DNA from: JAAYAN01 sp964437215
GTDB lineage: Bacteria; Bacteroidota; Ignavibacteria; Ignavibacteriales; Melioribacteraceae
Length of the DNA stretch: 13,386 bases
Direction: 5' to 3'
Assembly (NCBI GenBank): GCA_964437215.1
Contig: CAYTFZ010000073.1
Location: 1 to 13,386 of the forward strand
Of the stretch, positions 1-7,583 are shown piece after piece. The position numbers and the translations under genes were made by a program. Positions within the stretch are counted from its first letter, which is position 1. Each line of letters starts with the position of its first letter. Below the pieces are notes generated by a model. That model was given only the letters and a program-made list of their open reading frames with translations. It ran no database searches and was not told the origin of the DNA.

Positions 1-103
1 AACCTGGCTGTTGTTTGTGTTAAAGCCCCAGCGGTTGCCTAAATCTTCAACCTGGCTGTTGTTTGTGTTAAAGCCCCAGCGGTTGCCTAAATCTTCAACC
101 TGG
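1..103. repeat. 48-bp perfect in-frame tandem repeat
   Basis: Positions 1-48 and 49-96 are identical base for base, and the match continues for seven bases into 97-103 before it breaks. The period is 48 bp, exactly 16 codons, so copy-number change keeps the frame. Complete DNA identity, including silent positions, points to recent duplication or ongoing slippage. The window begins exactly on a repeat boundary, so more copies may lie to the left, or an assembly may have broken here. Confidence 0.95.
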
Positions 104-300
104 GCATTATTTGAATTCTGATAAATATTAATAGTAGGTATAATTTCGTTATTTTCTTTTTGAACATCATTGTTTGATAAATTAAGATTCATGTTTTGAT
201 TTTGAATTCTTGCTCTTTTAGCAACTTCAACATTTCCTTGAGAAAAAATATTAATACTAATTGCTAAAATTATAATTACTGAAGAAACTGTATTTTTCAT
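1..300 (-). CDS. Exported protein with 16-residue tandem repeats (partial, 3' end beyond window)
   Basis: An open frame of 100 codons runs from an ATG at 298-300 to the left edge without a stop, so this is the N-terminus only. A GGAG lies about six bases before the ATG. The first 20 or so residues (MKNTVSSVIIILAISINIFSQ) form a typical Sec signal peptide. A polar Asn/Gln-rich stretch follows, then two identical copies of the 16-residue unit EDLGNRWGFNTNNSQV, preceded by a degenerate partial copy ending NSNNAQV. I do not recognise the family. The Asn/Gln/Gly-rich repeat could be a surface, adhesive or beta-solenoid structure, but that is a guess. The gene lies downstream of the sigma-54 activator in the same direction, separated by a 167-bp gap with regulatory-looking sequence. 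It is not in the supplied frame list because it is cut by the window edge. Confidence 0.75.
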   Translation of the reverse strand, partial: MKNTVSSVIIILAISINIFSQGNVEVAKRARIQNQNMNLNLSNNDVQKENNEIIPTINIYQNSNNAQVEDLGNRWGFNTNNSQVEDLGNRWGFNTNNSQV

Positions 301-333
301 AAAAAACTCCAAATTTGTGATCTGCAGCATACA

Positions 334-349
334 AACAAGGAATATACCA
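334..349 (-). promoter_or_regulatory. Candidate sigma-54-like promoter for the repeat protein
   Basis: Read on the minus strand, 349 to 334 is TGGTATATTCCTTGTT. Against the sigma-54 consensus TGGCAC-N5-TTGCW it keeps TGG and TTG with the correct spacing, but has GT instead of the near-invariant GC at -12. Transcription would start near 323, leaving a leader of about 23 bases that contains the GGAG ribosome site. The embedded TATATT (346-341) could instead be a sigma-70-type -10 box, although no good -35 lies 17 bp upstream. The assignment is weak and rests partly on the adjacent sigma-54 activator gene. Confidence 0.3.
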
Positions 350-410
350 TAAATTTAATGCAAAAATCGGCTCGTTTAATAAGTAAATAGAAATACTATT
401 ATGAGGAAAG

Positions 411-456
411 TGTAAAAATAATTAACAATGGAATTAATGTGTAAAATAAATTTACA
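411..456. promoter_or_regulatory. Two 17-bp dyads, possible activator binding sites
   Basis: Positions 440-456 read TGTAAA-ATAAA-TTTACA, a perfect dyad with 6-bp arms and a 5-bp spacer. Positions 411-427 read TGTAAA-AATAA-TTAACA, the same dyad with one mismatched arm pair. Their centres are 29 bp apart. They lie roughly 90-130 bp upstream of the candidate start of the repeat-protein transcript, the usual position of enhancer sites for sigma-54 activators. The sequence is AT-rich, so chance is not excluded. The arms are too weak for a terminator and no T-run follows on the minus strand. Confidence 0.4.
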
Positions 457-467
457 AAAATAGGATA

Positions 468-1835
468 TTATGACTTATTCTGTAGAATTTTATCTAAAGT
501 AGGACGAGATAAGCCAAGTAATTTTGCAGTTTTCGATTTATTGCCATATAAACGCTCAAGGACTTTCCTTACATAAACGGAAGAAAAATCCTGTAAAGTA
601 GTTGAATTGAAATCAATTTCGAATGATAAGATGCTGTTTTCTGATTTTGAAGAAAATGCTGATTCAATTTCGGGAGTAAGAATATTGAATAGAAATTTAA
701 CATTCAGCTTGTCATCGTTTGAAAGCAGTACGGCTCTTTCAATAGCGTTTTTCAGTTCGCGGATGTTTCCAGGCCATAAATAATTCAAAAGAAATGTTCT
801 TAACTCTTCTGTTATTTGAAAAACGGGTTTGTTGAATTGTTTGCATGCATTATTTATGAGATATTCGGAAATCTCAACAACATCATTTCCGCGATCGCGC
901 AGAGGAGGCATATGGATATTAATTGCGTTAAGTCGATGATATAAATCGTTGCGGAATTTTTCTTCAAGTATCAGCTGAGGCAGATTTCTGTTGGTTGCAG
1001 AAATAATTCGTGCTTTTATAGGTATATCGTAAGTGCCTCCAAGTCTGCGTATAACCCTGTTATCAATTGCCCGTAAAAGTTTTACCTGCAGGTCAAGACT
1101 TAAATCACCTATTTCATCAAGAAAAATAGTACCGTCCTGGGCAAGTTCGAACAAACCGGTTTTTGCAATTTTTGCATCGGTAAAAGCACCCGGCATATGC
1201 CCGAATAACTCTGTTTCCAAAAGATTTGCCGGTAAAGCCGAGCAATTGATATCAATAAAAGGAGATTTATAATTGGGACTTAAATCGTGAATGGCTTTTG
1301 CAAGAACACCTTTTCCTGTTCCGGTTTCACCGGTGATTAATATATTTATATTTGGAGTTGCTGCAATTTTTTTTGAAATATCAAAAACTTCTTGAATACG
1401 TAAAGATTTACCGATAATATTATGAAAAATTTCTTCTTGTTTATCTGTCTGATTCTTATTCCGAAAAATATCAGGAATAAAATTTTCTAAAATTTTTTTA
1501 AAGTGACTGCGGAATTTGGGAAGTTCAAAAGGAATTATAAAGATGTTGGGAATATTTAATCTGGCAACATTTGCTATAAAAAAAGGATCCTGATTTTCGG
1601 TTACAATTATCAGAGGGTTTTTGGTTTGTCCTGAATATTTAAGAGTTTTCTCAAAAAGATGATCGCTTAACGAAGTTATTCCCAGAATTATTATACCTTC
1701 TTCGTCAATCAATTTTTCAGTATGCACTATTTCCAGAATGCAGTTATTTTTTTCTGTCTGCTTTATTGATAGCTCAACCAGCGAGGTATCCACTTGTCTG
1801 GATACTATAAATATTTTTATCCTTTTAGTGCCCAT
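468..1835 (-). CDS. Sigma-54-dependent activator with degenerate receiver-like N-terminus
   Basis: NtrC-type enhancer-binding protein that should use ATP hydrolysis to remodel sigma-54 RNA polymerase. Numbering is from the ATG at 1835 (455 residues). Residues about 5-120 resemble a receiver fold (IKIFIVS, PLIIVTEN, IFIIPFEL), but the acidic pair is Ser-Arg (12-13), the phospho-acceptor position is Gly52 and the conserved Lys is Ile101. The AAA+ domain has Walker A GETGTGKG (169-176), GAFTDA (216-221, a variant of the sigma-54-contacting GAFTGA loop) and Walker B FLDEIGDL with Asp-Glu at 240-241. A Fis-type helix-turn-helix ends the protein (430-454, NKSKTAKLLGLSRPTLDKIL). An in-frame ATG at 1892 would add 19 Lys-rich residues but lacks a ribosome site. 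The 1835 ATG has GGGA upstream, starts cleanly on the beta-strand and overlaps the previous stop by 11 nt. It is the last gene of the importer operon. Confidence 0.93.
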   Translation of the reverse strand: MGTKRIKIFIVSRQVDTSLVELSIKQTEKNNCILEIVHTEKLIDEEGIIILGITSLSDHLFEKTLKYSGQTKNPLIIVTENQDPFFIANVARLNIPNIFIIPFELPKFRSHFKKILENFIPDIFRNKNQTDKQEEIFHNIIGKSLRIQEVFDISKKIAATPNINILITGETGTGKGVLAKAIHDLSPNYKSPFIDINCSALPANLLETELFGHMPGAFTDAKIAKTGLFELAQDGTIFLDEIGDLSLDLQVKLLRAIDNRVIRRLGGTYDIPIKARIISATNRNLPQLILEEKFRNDLYHRLNAINIHMPPLRDRGNDVVEISEYLINNACKQFNKPVFQITEELRTFLLNYLWPGNIRELKNAIERAVLLSNDDKLNVKFLFNILTPEIESAFSSKSENSILSFEIDFNSTTLQDFSSVYVRKVLERLYGNKSKTAKLLGLSRPTLDKILQNKS

Positions 1836-4800
1836 AAAAATATTTTTCCCAGGTTTTTGCTTGTGCTGAAACAGATGCTCTTTCTTTTTCATTTAAATAT
1901 GCAGATTTATCATCGTATTCCGAAAACTGTTCGGAAATATGACTTATGAGCGAGCGTGTCAGTTTAATATATTCGTAAGCCTGATTTTTATTTCCTCTCC
2001 GAAGATATTCTTCTGCAAGTCTGTGTGTGTATTTCCATGTAAATTCATTGATATTATTTTCGATAAGTTTTTGATACCCGTTTTCCAGTAACGACAATGC
2101 TTCGGAGTAATTTTGTTTGCTGTTCATTATTTCCGATTTTATATAATTTATTCGAATATTGTCAAGGAAATTCACTTTGCAATGTTCTTTGACAATAGGA
2201 TTTTCCGTACATTCATAAAAAAACATATCATCAGTTTCCTTGAGATTAATATATAAAAATCGCAGGATATAAATAAACTCGGAAACAGTATCTGAAGAAA
2301 AATATTTTTTGCATAAATCAAGAACCTTGTTTTTATCTATTTTTATCTCGTTATAAAAATCTTCGAGAATACCGGTTAGTGCGAGATTATTTTCGTGATA
2401 TTGCGGAAGATTTCCGGCGGAGGCAAGCTCTTTGTAAATTTCGGAAGCAAAAAGCAGCCGTTTTGTAAGTCCGATTGCCGAATACAGTTTAATTTCGGTG
2501 AAATAAAGTTCTGCCAGCTCATTTTTTTCATTAAGCGAAGAGAAAATGTTACGGCATTGTTCAATTTGTTTAAGAGCGCTTTTATATTCGCATATATCAA
2601 TATTCAGTATAAGATGATTGTGTTTTACAATGCCCAGTCTTTTTTTATTTCCGGTGATTTCAAAAACAGATTCGGCATTTTGAAAATGTTTTTTGGAGCG
2701 GTCTATTTCAAATTTAGATCTATGAAAAACTCCAAAATTTGAATTCAACAAACCGTCTTGGTCCAAATTTCCTATTTCGTTGTTTATTTTATATGCTTCT
2801 GTCCATTCTGCCAGAGCAAGATCAAAATTATTCTGCAAAAAATACTGCGTTCCGATATTCTGTTTTATCTGAACATATTTCAGAAGTTCATTCTGCTGTT
2901 TATAAAGTTCCATTGAGTTTTTAAAAAATAAAACAGCTTTATCGATATTTTTATAGAAAGAATAATAAATTATTGCTTTTAAATTAAGCAGACGGGCACG
3001 GTTGTAACCGGAAAGATTTTTTGCCAATAACGAATCAATTAGATATTCGGCATCTTTAAATTTGCTGCATTCAAATTCGAGCACGGCTTTTTCAATTAGA
3101 ATATCGTTTTTAAAATTTTCATCGCCTTCAAGCAGAAGTTCATCCAGAATATTACGCGCTTCATCAGTTTCTCCAAGCGAAATAAGGCAAGAGGCTTTTA
3201 GTTTTTTGATAGTTAAAATATCTTTTTCGGAATAAGGGTAATTCAAACAATCGTTAATTTGAAAAATACAGCCGGGTTTATCATCAAGATTAAAAAGAGT
3301 AATTGCTTTATCAAACTTAATTTTGTAAACCAAATCTGAATCGAGCGGCATACCCAATAGTTTATCGAGCAGGGAAAGTCGGTACCGGAAAGTAAAAGCG
3401 TAAACCGGATCATCAATTTCTTCATAAATAAGACGTCCGGCATTAGTAAAATCACCGCCAAGAAAATACTGCTTCGAAATTTCCAACCGGCTGATATTTT
3501 GCTTTATCTGCTCCATTATGGCAGCTAGTTTTAAGTGCAAAGCGGGTTTATCTGGAATTTGAGAATAAATATAATCCTTAAGATTCTGCGAAACAAATTT
3601 AATTCCCGCTTTTTCAGTCTGGCGAAGGATATTCTTCTCAATAAGTTTTTTAATTGATTTTCCGGTTTCTGAGTGAGTGAGTGATAAAATTTTATTAAGC
3701 CACTGAGGACGCATATTTGTTTCTGCAGCCGAAAGAATTATTGAAGTAGCTTTATCTTCATCGTCGAGTCCGGCAAATTGTGCTGCCGAAAAATGGAAAT
3801 TATCTTCTTTCAGCGATTCGAGAATTGTTTTATCCGGTTCAAAAATAATCTGACCGTTACGGTAATTTATCATCCCAAAAAAGAAAAGAGCTGATAAGAA
3901 ATGAAAAATTCTTCCAGGACGCAAATTAGAGTATGCTATAATTGTGTGATAAATATCGTCAATCGGAAAATCGGGTGAAAAAGTTTTATTCAGAAAATTA
4001 TGAATTTCGTTTTCGGAAAATGGATTCAACTGTTTTACAATTTTCGAATGAAAGTAAGGACCGAATGAATTGTAAGATGAGTTTTCGGTAACAATTATTT
4101 TTATCTTGTTAACAAGAAAAACGGGTATAATTTCTAAAAGAATTGAAATGGAAATTTCATCATAAAGATTAAAATCATCAAAAATAATCGTGAAATTCTC
4201 TTTTGCTGAAATATGATTAAAAATAGATTTAAGGTCGTTTGCCAGATTTTTAGTGTTGCCGCATAAAACATTTTCAATTAAATCTTTAATTTCCTGAGAG
4301 ACTGCGTTAAGGATGAAATTTGAATTATAAATCCTTTTAAGAGTTTGTTCCCAAATTGTTTTTCCTGTTTCCGAGTACCCATTGTTTATAAGGATAATTT
4401 TTTCAAAATTCAGATAAACTTCTTCAACAAGACGCGATTTACCGGAACCTTCGGGTGAATTCAACAAAACAAGGAAATTAGTATTTTTTTTAAAAAGATA
4501 ATTTTTTATCAGATACGAGAGAATTTCTGTTACAACAAAAACCTTAGGTGGAATCCACTCACTGAAATAACTTTTTTCAATATCAATATTAAGTTCAGTT
4601 AAAATTTCCATTGCATTCGAAAATCTTTCAGCCGGGTCTTTAGCAAGCATTTTTTTTACGGCATTTATCACCCTGGAAGGAAAATTTGTTTTAGGAAAAA
4701 CCGGCTCGGAGTTTATATGCGCCTTAAAAAGTTCAAGCTGATCCTTTTTTTCGAAAGGAAATTTTCTGTAAATAATTTTATAAATTAAAACACCGAGAGA

Positions 4801-5391
4801 ATAAATATCTGATCTGTGGTCAATGGTACCGCCAGTCAGCACTTCGGGGGCAAGATATTCGGCTGTGCCTCGTTTTGTAAAAGAAGCTGCGGATTTTGTG
4901 TTGCAACAAAGTCCAAAATCTATAAGAAAAAGTCCGGGATTTTCATTGCCGGAAATCAATATATTCTCTGCTTTTAAATCCGAATAGATATAATTTGATT
5001 GATGTAGATAAAACAGTGTTTTGCATAAACGCGAAAGAATAAAAATTATTTCCGATTCTGACTTGTTTAGACAATATTCAAAGATATTTATCCCGTCGAT
5101 AAAATCCATAGTGAAAAACAATGAATTGCTTTTAATTGGGATTTTACTGCCTATATCTTCAACATGAACAATATTTCCAAAATCGTAACATTTTACAATG
5201 TTTTTATCAGTGAGATTTTTAAGTATCGAATACTCATCAACAAATGCCAAAATTTCTTCATTATCAGCTTCGGGAGGAAGAATTTTCAGGGCGATAAGCG
5301 AGTTTAAGTTTCCAAGATTTTCAGCAAGGAAAATCTGGCTTCTGCCGGAGCCTAATTTTTTAATTATCTTAAATTGCTTGTTTATTATCAT
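1825..5391 (-). CDS. Ser/Thr protein kinase - STAND/AAA ATPase - TPR signalling protein
   Basis: A 1188-residue multidomain protein, predicted cytoplasmic. Residues about 5-265 are a Hanks-type kinase: glycine loop GSGRSQ (14-19), Lys36, catalytic loop YSDLKAEN (136-143), DFG (158-160), APE (181-183) and SDIYSLG (194-200). The usual HRD reads YSD, so it is a non-RD kinase, but the catalytic Asp138, Lys140 and Asn143 remain. Residues about 280-600 are an AAA/STAND-type ATPase with P-loop SPEGSGKS (312-319) and Walker B TIIFDD (401-406). From about 615 to the end the sequence is helical with TPR-like repeats (for example IGTQYFLQNNFDLALAEW). The order kinase-ATPase-TPR is that of PknK/MalT-like regulators, but no DNA-binding, histidine kinase or GAF domain follows. 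Its ATG overlaps the permease stop by 4 nt (ATGA) without a clear ribosome site, which suggests translational coupling. It probably acts through the activator encoded next. Confidence 0.92.
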   Translation of the reverse strand: MIINKQFKIIKKLGSGRSQIFLAENLGNLNSLIALKILPPEADNEEILAFVDEYSILKNLTDKNIVKCYDFGNIVHVEDIGSKIPIKSNSLFFTMDFIDGINIFEYCLNKSESEIIFILSRLCKTLFYLHQSNYIYSDLKAENILISGNENPGLFLIDFGLCCNTKSAASFTKRGTAEYLAPEVLTGGTIDHRSDIYSLGVLIYKIIYRKFPFEKKDQLELFKAHINSEPVFPKTNFPSRVINAVKKMLAKDPAERFSNAMEILTELNIDIEKSYFSEWIPPKVFVVTEILSYLIKNYLFKKNTNFLVLLNSPEGSGKSRLVEEVYLNFEKIILINNGYSETGKTIWEQTLKRIYNSNFILNAVSQEIKDLIENVLCGNTKNLANDLKSIFNHISAKENFTIIFDDFNLYDEISISILLEIIPVFLVNKIKIIVTENSSYNSFGPYFHSKIVKQLNPFSENEIHNFLNKTFSPDFPIDDIYHTIIAYSNLRPGRIFHFLSALFFFGMINYRNGQIIFEPDKTILESLKEDNFHFSAAQFAGLDDEDKATSIILSAAETNMRPQWLNKILSLTHSETGKSIKKLIEKNILRQTEKAGIKFVSQNLKDYIYSQIPDKPALHLKLAAIMEQIKQNISRLEISKQYFLGGDFTNAGRLIYEEIDDPVYAFTFRYRLSLLDKLLGMPLDSDLVYKIKFDKAITLFNLDDKPGCIFQINDCLNYPYSEKDILTIKKLKASCLISLGETDEARNILDELLLEGDENFKNDILIEKAVLEFECSKFKDAEYLIDSLLAKNLSGYNRARLLNLKAIIYYSFYKNIDKAVLFFKNSMELYKQQNELLKYVQIKQNIGTQYFLQNNFDLALAEWTEAYKINNEIGNLDQDGLLNSNFGVFHRSKFEIDRSKKHFQNAESVFEITGNKKRLGIVKHNHLILNIDICEYKSALKQIEQCRNIFSSLNEKNELAELYFTEIKLYSAIGLTKRLLFASEIYKELASAGNLPQYHENNLALTGILEDFYNEIKIDKNKVLDLCKKYFSSDTVSEFIYILRFLYINLKETDDMFFYECTENPIVKEHCKVNFLDNIRINYIKSEIMNSKQNYSEALSLLENGYQKLIENNINEFTWKYTHRLAEEYLRRGNKNQAYEYIKLTRSLISHISEQFSEYDDKSAYLNEKERASVSAQAKTWEKYFYGH

Positions 5392-6602
5392 AGTTTAAAA
5401 GACAAGTCATTTATTTTTTTAGCTGCATTGTTTATTGTAATAACTGTTATAAAAATTATCAGACAAGAAAATCCGCTGATCCACCAGGCATTGCTGAGAT
5501 AAAGCTGTCCCTGATTAATCATTCCCCCCCACGAAGGGTATTCAACTCCGGTGCCGAATCCCAGATAACTTAGTGCCGATTCGGTTATAATTACATTAGA
5601 AAAAAGGAAGACCAGATTAACAATTACAGGCGCTGCAATAAGAGGAAGAATTTCGTCTTTCAGTATTTTTAATTTTCCAACTCCCAGCATTTGCGATGTT
5701 ATAATAAAATTTTTATTCTTCAAGGAAATTACTTCTCCCCGGACAATTTTAAAAAGACTCATCCATCCGGTTATTGAAAGGATAAAGATTACTGTGAACA
5801 AAGAATTGCCTGTAAATGCAGCAATTAAAATTACAAGAAACAGAAGCGGGACGCATAAAAGGGCATCGGCAAATTTATTAAGAATTTTATCTGTTACTCC
5901 GGCAAAAATTCCAGCAAGATAGCCGAGAGTAATTCCGAAAAGAGAAGAAAACAATGTTACAAAAGATGCAATAAAAAGCGAGAGCCGGGTTCCGTAAACA
6001 ATCCGCGAAAAAACATCACGCCCGAAGTTGTCGGTGCCGAGTAAAAAAAATGCTTTCTTTACAGCAAAACTATTATCTACAATTGCTGTGAATTTTGCAC
6101 TGTTTTGTGAGGATATCTTTACAGTTTTTCCTGATATTTCAATTTTCTCACCTGTATAAACTTCGCAGGAATTATAATCGCGGGTAATTAAAGAAGTTTG
6201 GAATTTTGCATCGGTATTCCCCGAATCTGAAATAATCAGCAGGTTTATTGAAGATAAAGGGGGCAGAAGCCGGGCTGCTTTCAGCTCGTAATGGAAATCG
6301 GGATCGGATGAAACAAACGCCGGGGCGAAAAACAGGAATGAAATTAGCAACAGCATTGTCATTTTTAACAGACTGATTTTCTGTGAAAATAACTCCGATT
6401 TTCTCATCAATAAAGTAATAATCAGCAAAAGAGGTAATGCAATTGCAGTAAAAAGATAATCAAAAATATTCCACTTAAACATATCAGAAAAAATTGAAAT
6501 TATTATATGATGCAGATTCATATAAAGATCGATGTTCACTAATATAAGCGCGGATGACAAGAAAACAACAAACGTACCGGTCTGCAGAAATAATCCCGTC
6601 AT
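5388..6602 (-). CDS. Peptide-type ABC transporter permease, DppC-like, extended
   Basis: Inner-membrane permease of the Dpp/Opp/Nik family. Residues 188-209 hold the family hallmark LGTDNFGRDVFSRIVYGTRLSL-type motif (key residues GTD, GRD, SR, YG.R.SL), followed by several membrane spans. A cytoplasmic coupling loop is present around ITSQMLGVGKLKILKDEILP, and the late LSYLGFG motif is present. At 404 residues it is about 100 longer than the usual 280-310. The excess lies before residue 188: additional hydrophobic segments (about 8-24, 48-66 and 80-97) and a polar, probably extracytoplasmic stretch of about 90 residues (98-186). The start has GGAG nine bases upstream and a 4-nt ATGA overlap with the previous gene. 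It would pair with the DppB-like permease and be driven by the two ATPases on the other strand. Confidence 0.92.
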   Translation of the reverse strand: MTGLFLQTGTFVVFLSSALILVNIDLYMNLHHIIISIFSDMFKWNIFDYLFTAIALPLLLIITLLMRKSELFSQKISLLKMTMLLLISFLFFAPAFVSSDPDFHYELKAARLLPPLSSINLLIISDSGNTDAKFQTSLITRDYNSCEVYTGEKIEISGKTVKISSQNSAKFTAIVDNSFAVKKAFFLLGTDNFGRDVFSRIVYGTRLSLFIASFVTLFSSLFGITLGYLAGIFAGVTDKILNKFADALLCVPLLFLVILIAAFTGNSLFTVIFILSITGWMSLFKIVRGEVISLKNKNFIITSQMLGVGKLKILKDEILPLIAAPVIVNLVFLFSNVIITESALSYLGFGTGVEYPSWGGMINQGQLYLSNAWWISGFSCLIIFITVITINNAAKKINDLSFKL

Positions 6603-7582
6603 TCTATTAAATCTCCTGCAATTCTGCTATCAATAATCGATTTTATAAAATCTGCCGCAATATTCGATAAAATAACGCATAATCCCGAAACGAAAGCGCA
6701 ACCGGTTACAAGCGGATAATCACGCTGCAAAATTGAAGATACCGTAAGCCTTCCCATTCCGGGCAAAGCAAAAATAGTTTCGGTAATAAGCGCTCCGCTT
6801 AAAAGCATACCAATTTCAATACCTGCAACGGAAATAAGCGGGAAAACCGAATTTGGCAAAATATGTTTGATAAGTATTCCATCCCTGCTTAAACCGTTCG
6901 ATTTCAGCAAAAGAGTAAACGGGGCAGAATCTGCCATATCCATATTTTCACGTAAATATCTGTAAAAATATGCAGTCCCGATTATACTTAAAGTCATTAC
7001 CGGCAGAAAGAGATAATTTATTCTTTCTGCAGCAAAAAGGAAAAAATCATTTTCATCGGGATTAAAAGAAGTAATTCCCGCAGAAGGAAAAATTTGCAGC
7101 CATACGGAAAAGAAAAGTATAAGAAGAACGGCTAAAACAAAAGTCGGTATGGAATAAATTATTAAAGAAATCTCGTTGAAAAATCTGTCCTGCCAGCAAT
7201 TTTTTTTCTTAAATGAATAAAGAGATAAAACAATTGAGCCAGCAGTTTGAATAAAAAAAACAATAAAAGCAAACATTAAAGTAAATGGGAAATAATTCAT
7301 AATTACTTCGAAAACCGGTTGGCGGTAAATGTAGGAAATTCCGAAATTGAGTGAAATTATATTGGCAAGAAACGAAAGGAATTGTTCGTGAAGCGGAGCG
7401 TTTAGATTGAAAGAATTATAAATCTTTTCCGAAAGTTCGGGGCTAAACTCGGGCGATACAAATTTGTGAACCGGATTTCCGGGAGCCAGACGAAGAAGCA
7501 GAAAAATTATGCAGATAAGAAAAAATAAAGTTGTTATGCCGTTAAAAACTTTTCGGAGCAAAGGGAAAAAGTATTTTTTCAT
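6599..7582 (-). CDS. Peptide-type ABC transporter permease, DppB-like
   Basis: A 327-residue inner-membrane permease, a normal length for DppB/OppB/NikB. It starts MKKYFFPLLRKVFNG followed by a first membrane span and the family sequence LLRLAPGNP. A large periplasmic segment (about 36-90) follows, then further spans. The coupling loop is in the C-terminal half (LLKSNGLSRDGILIKHILPNSVFP), and the ending contains ETIFALPGMGRL, typical of the family. An upstream in-frame start at 7678 would add 32 residues lying inside the binding-protein gene. The ATG at 7582 is better: AGGTGA lies just before it and it abuts the TGA stop of the binding protein by one base, so the two are translationally coupled. 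Confidence 0.95.
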   Translation of the reverse strand: MKKYFFPLLRKVFNGITTLFFLICIIFLLLRLAPGNPVHKFVSPEFSPELSEKIYNSFNLNAPLHEQFLSFLANIISLNFGISYIYRQPVFEVIMNYFPFTLMFAFIVFFIQTAGSIVLSLYSFKKKNCWQDRFFNEISLIIYSIPTFVLAVLLILFFSVWLQIFPSAGITSFNPDENDFFLFAAERINYLFLPVMTLSIIGTAYFYRYLRENMDMADSAPFTLLLKSNGLSRDGILIKHILPNSVFPLISVAGIEIGMLLSGALITETIFALPGMGRLTVSSILQRDYPLVTGCAFVSGLCVILSNIAADFIKSIIDSRIAGDLIE

Positions 7583-7583
7583 A

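Noticed and set aside
1..103. CRISPR array at the left edge.
   Set aside because: The repeats are directly adjacent without spacers and are translated in frame as part of a signal-peptide protein.
358..376. A sigma-54 -12 box (TTGCAT on the minus strand) upstream of the repeat protein.
   Set aside because: Ten bases upstream the invariant GG is GA and the rest of the -24 element does not fit. The element at 334-349 is a better, though still imperfect, match.
1033..1272. Plus-strand open frame inside the sigma-54 activator gene.
   Set aside because: It lies opposite the AAA+ core, whose motifs are clear, and its translation shows no recognisable domain.
1836..1892. Upstream start of the sigma-54 activator adding 19 residues.
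   Set aside because: There is no ribosome site, the added residues are Lys-rich without family support, and it would overlap the kinase gene by 68 bp. The ATG at 1835 is preferred.
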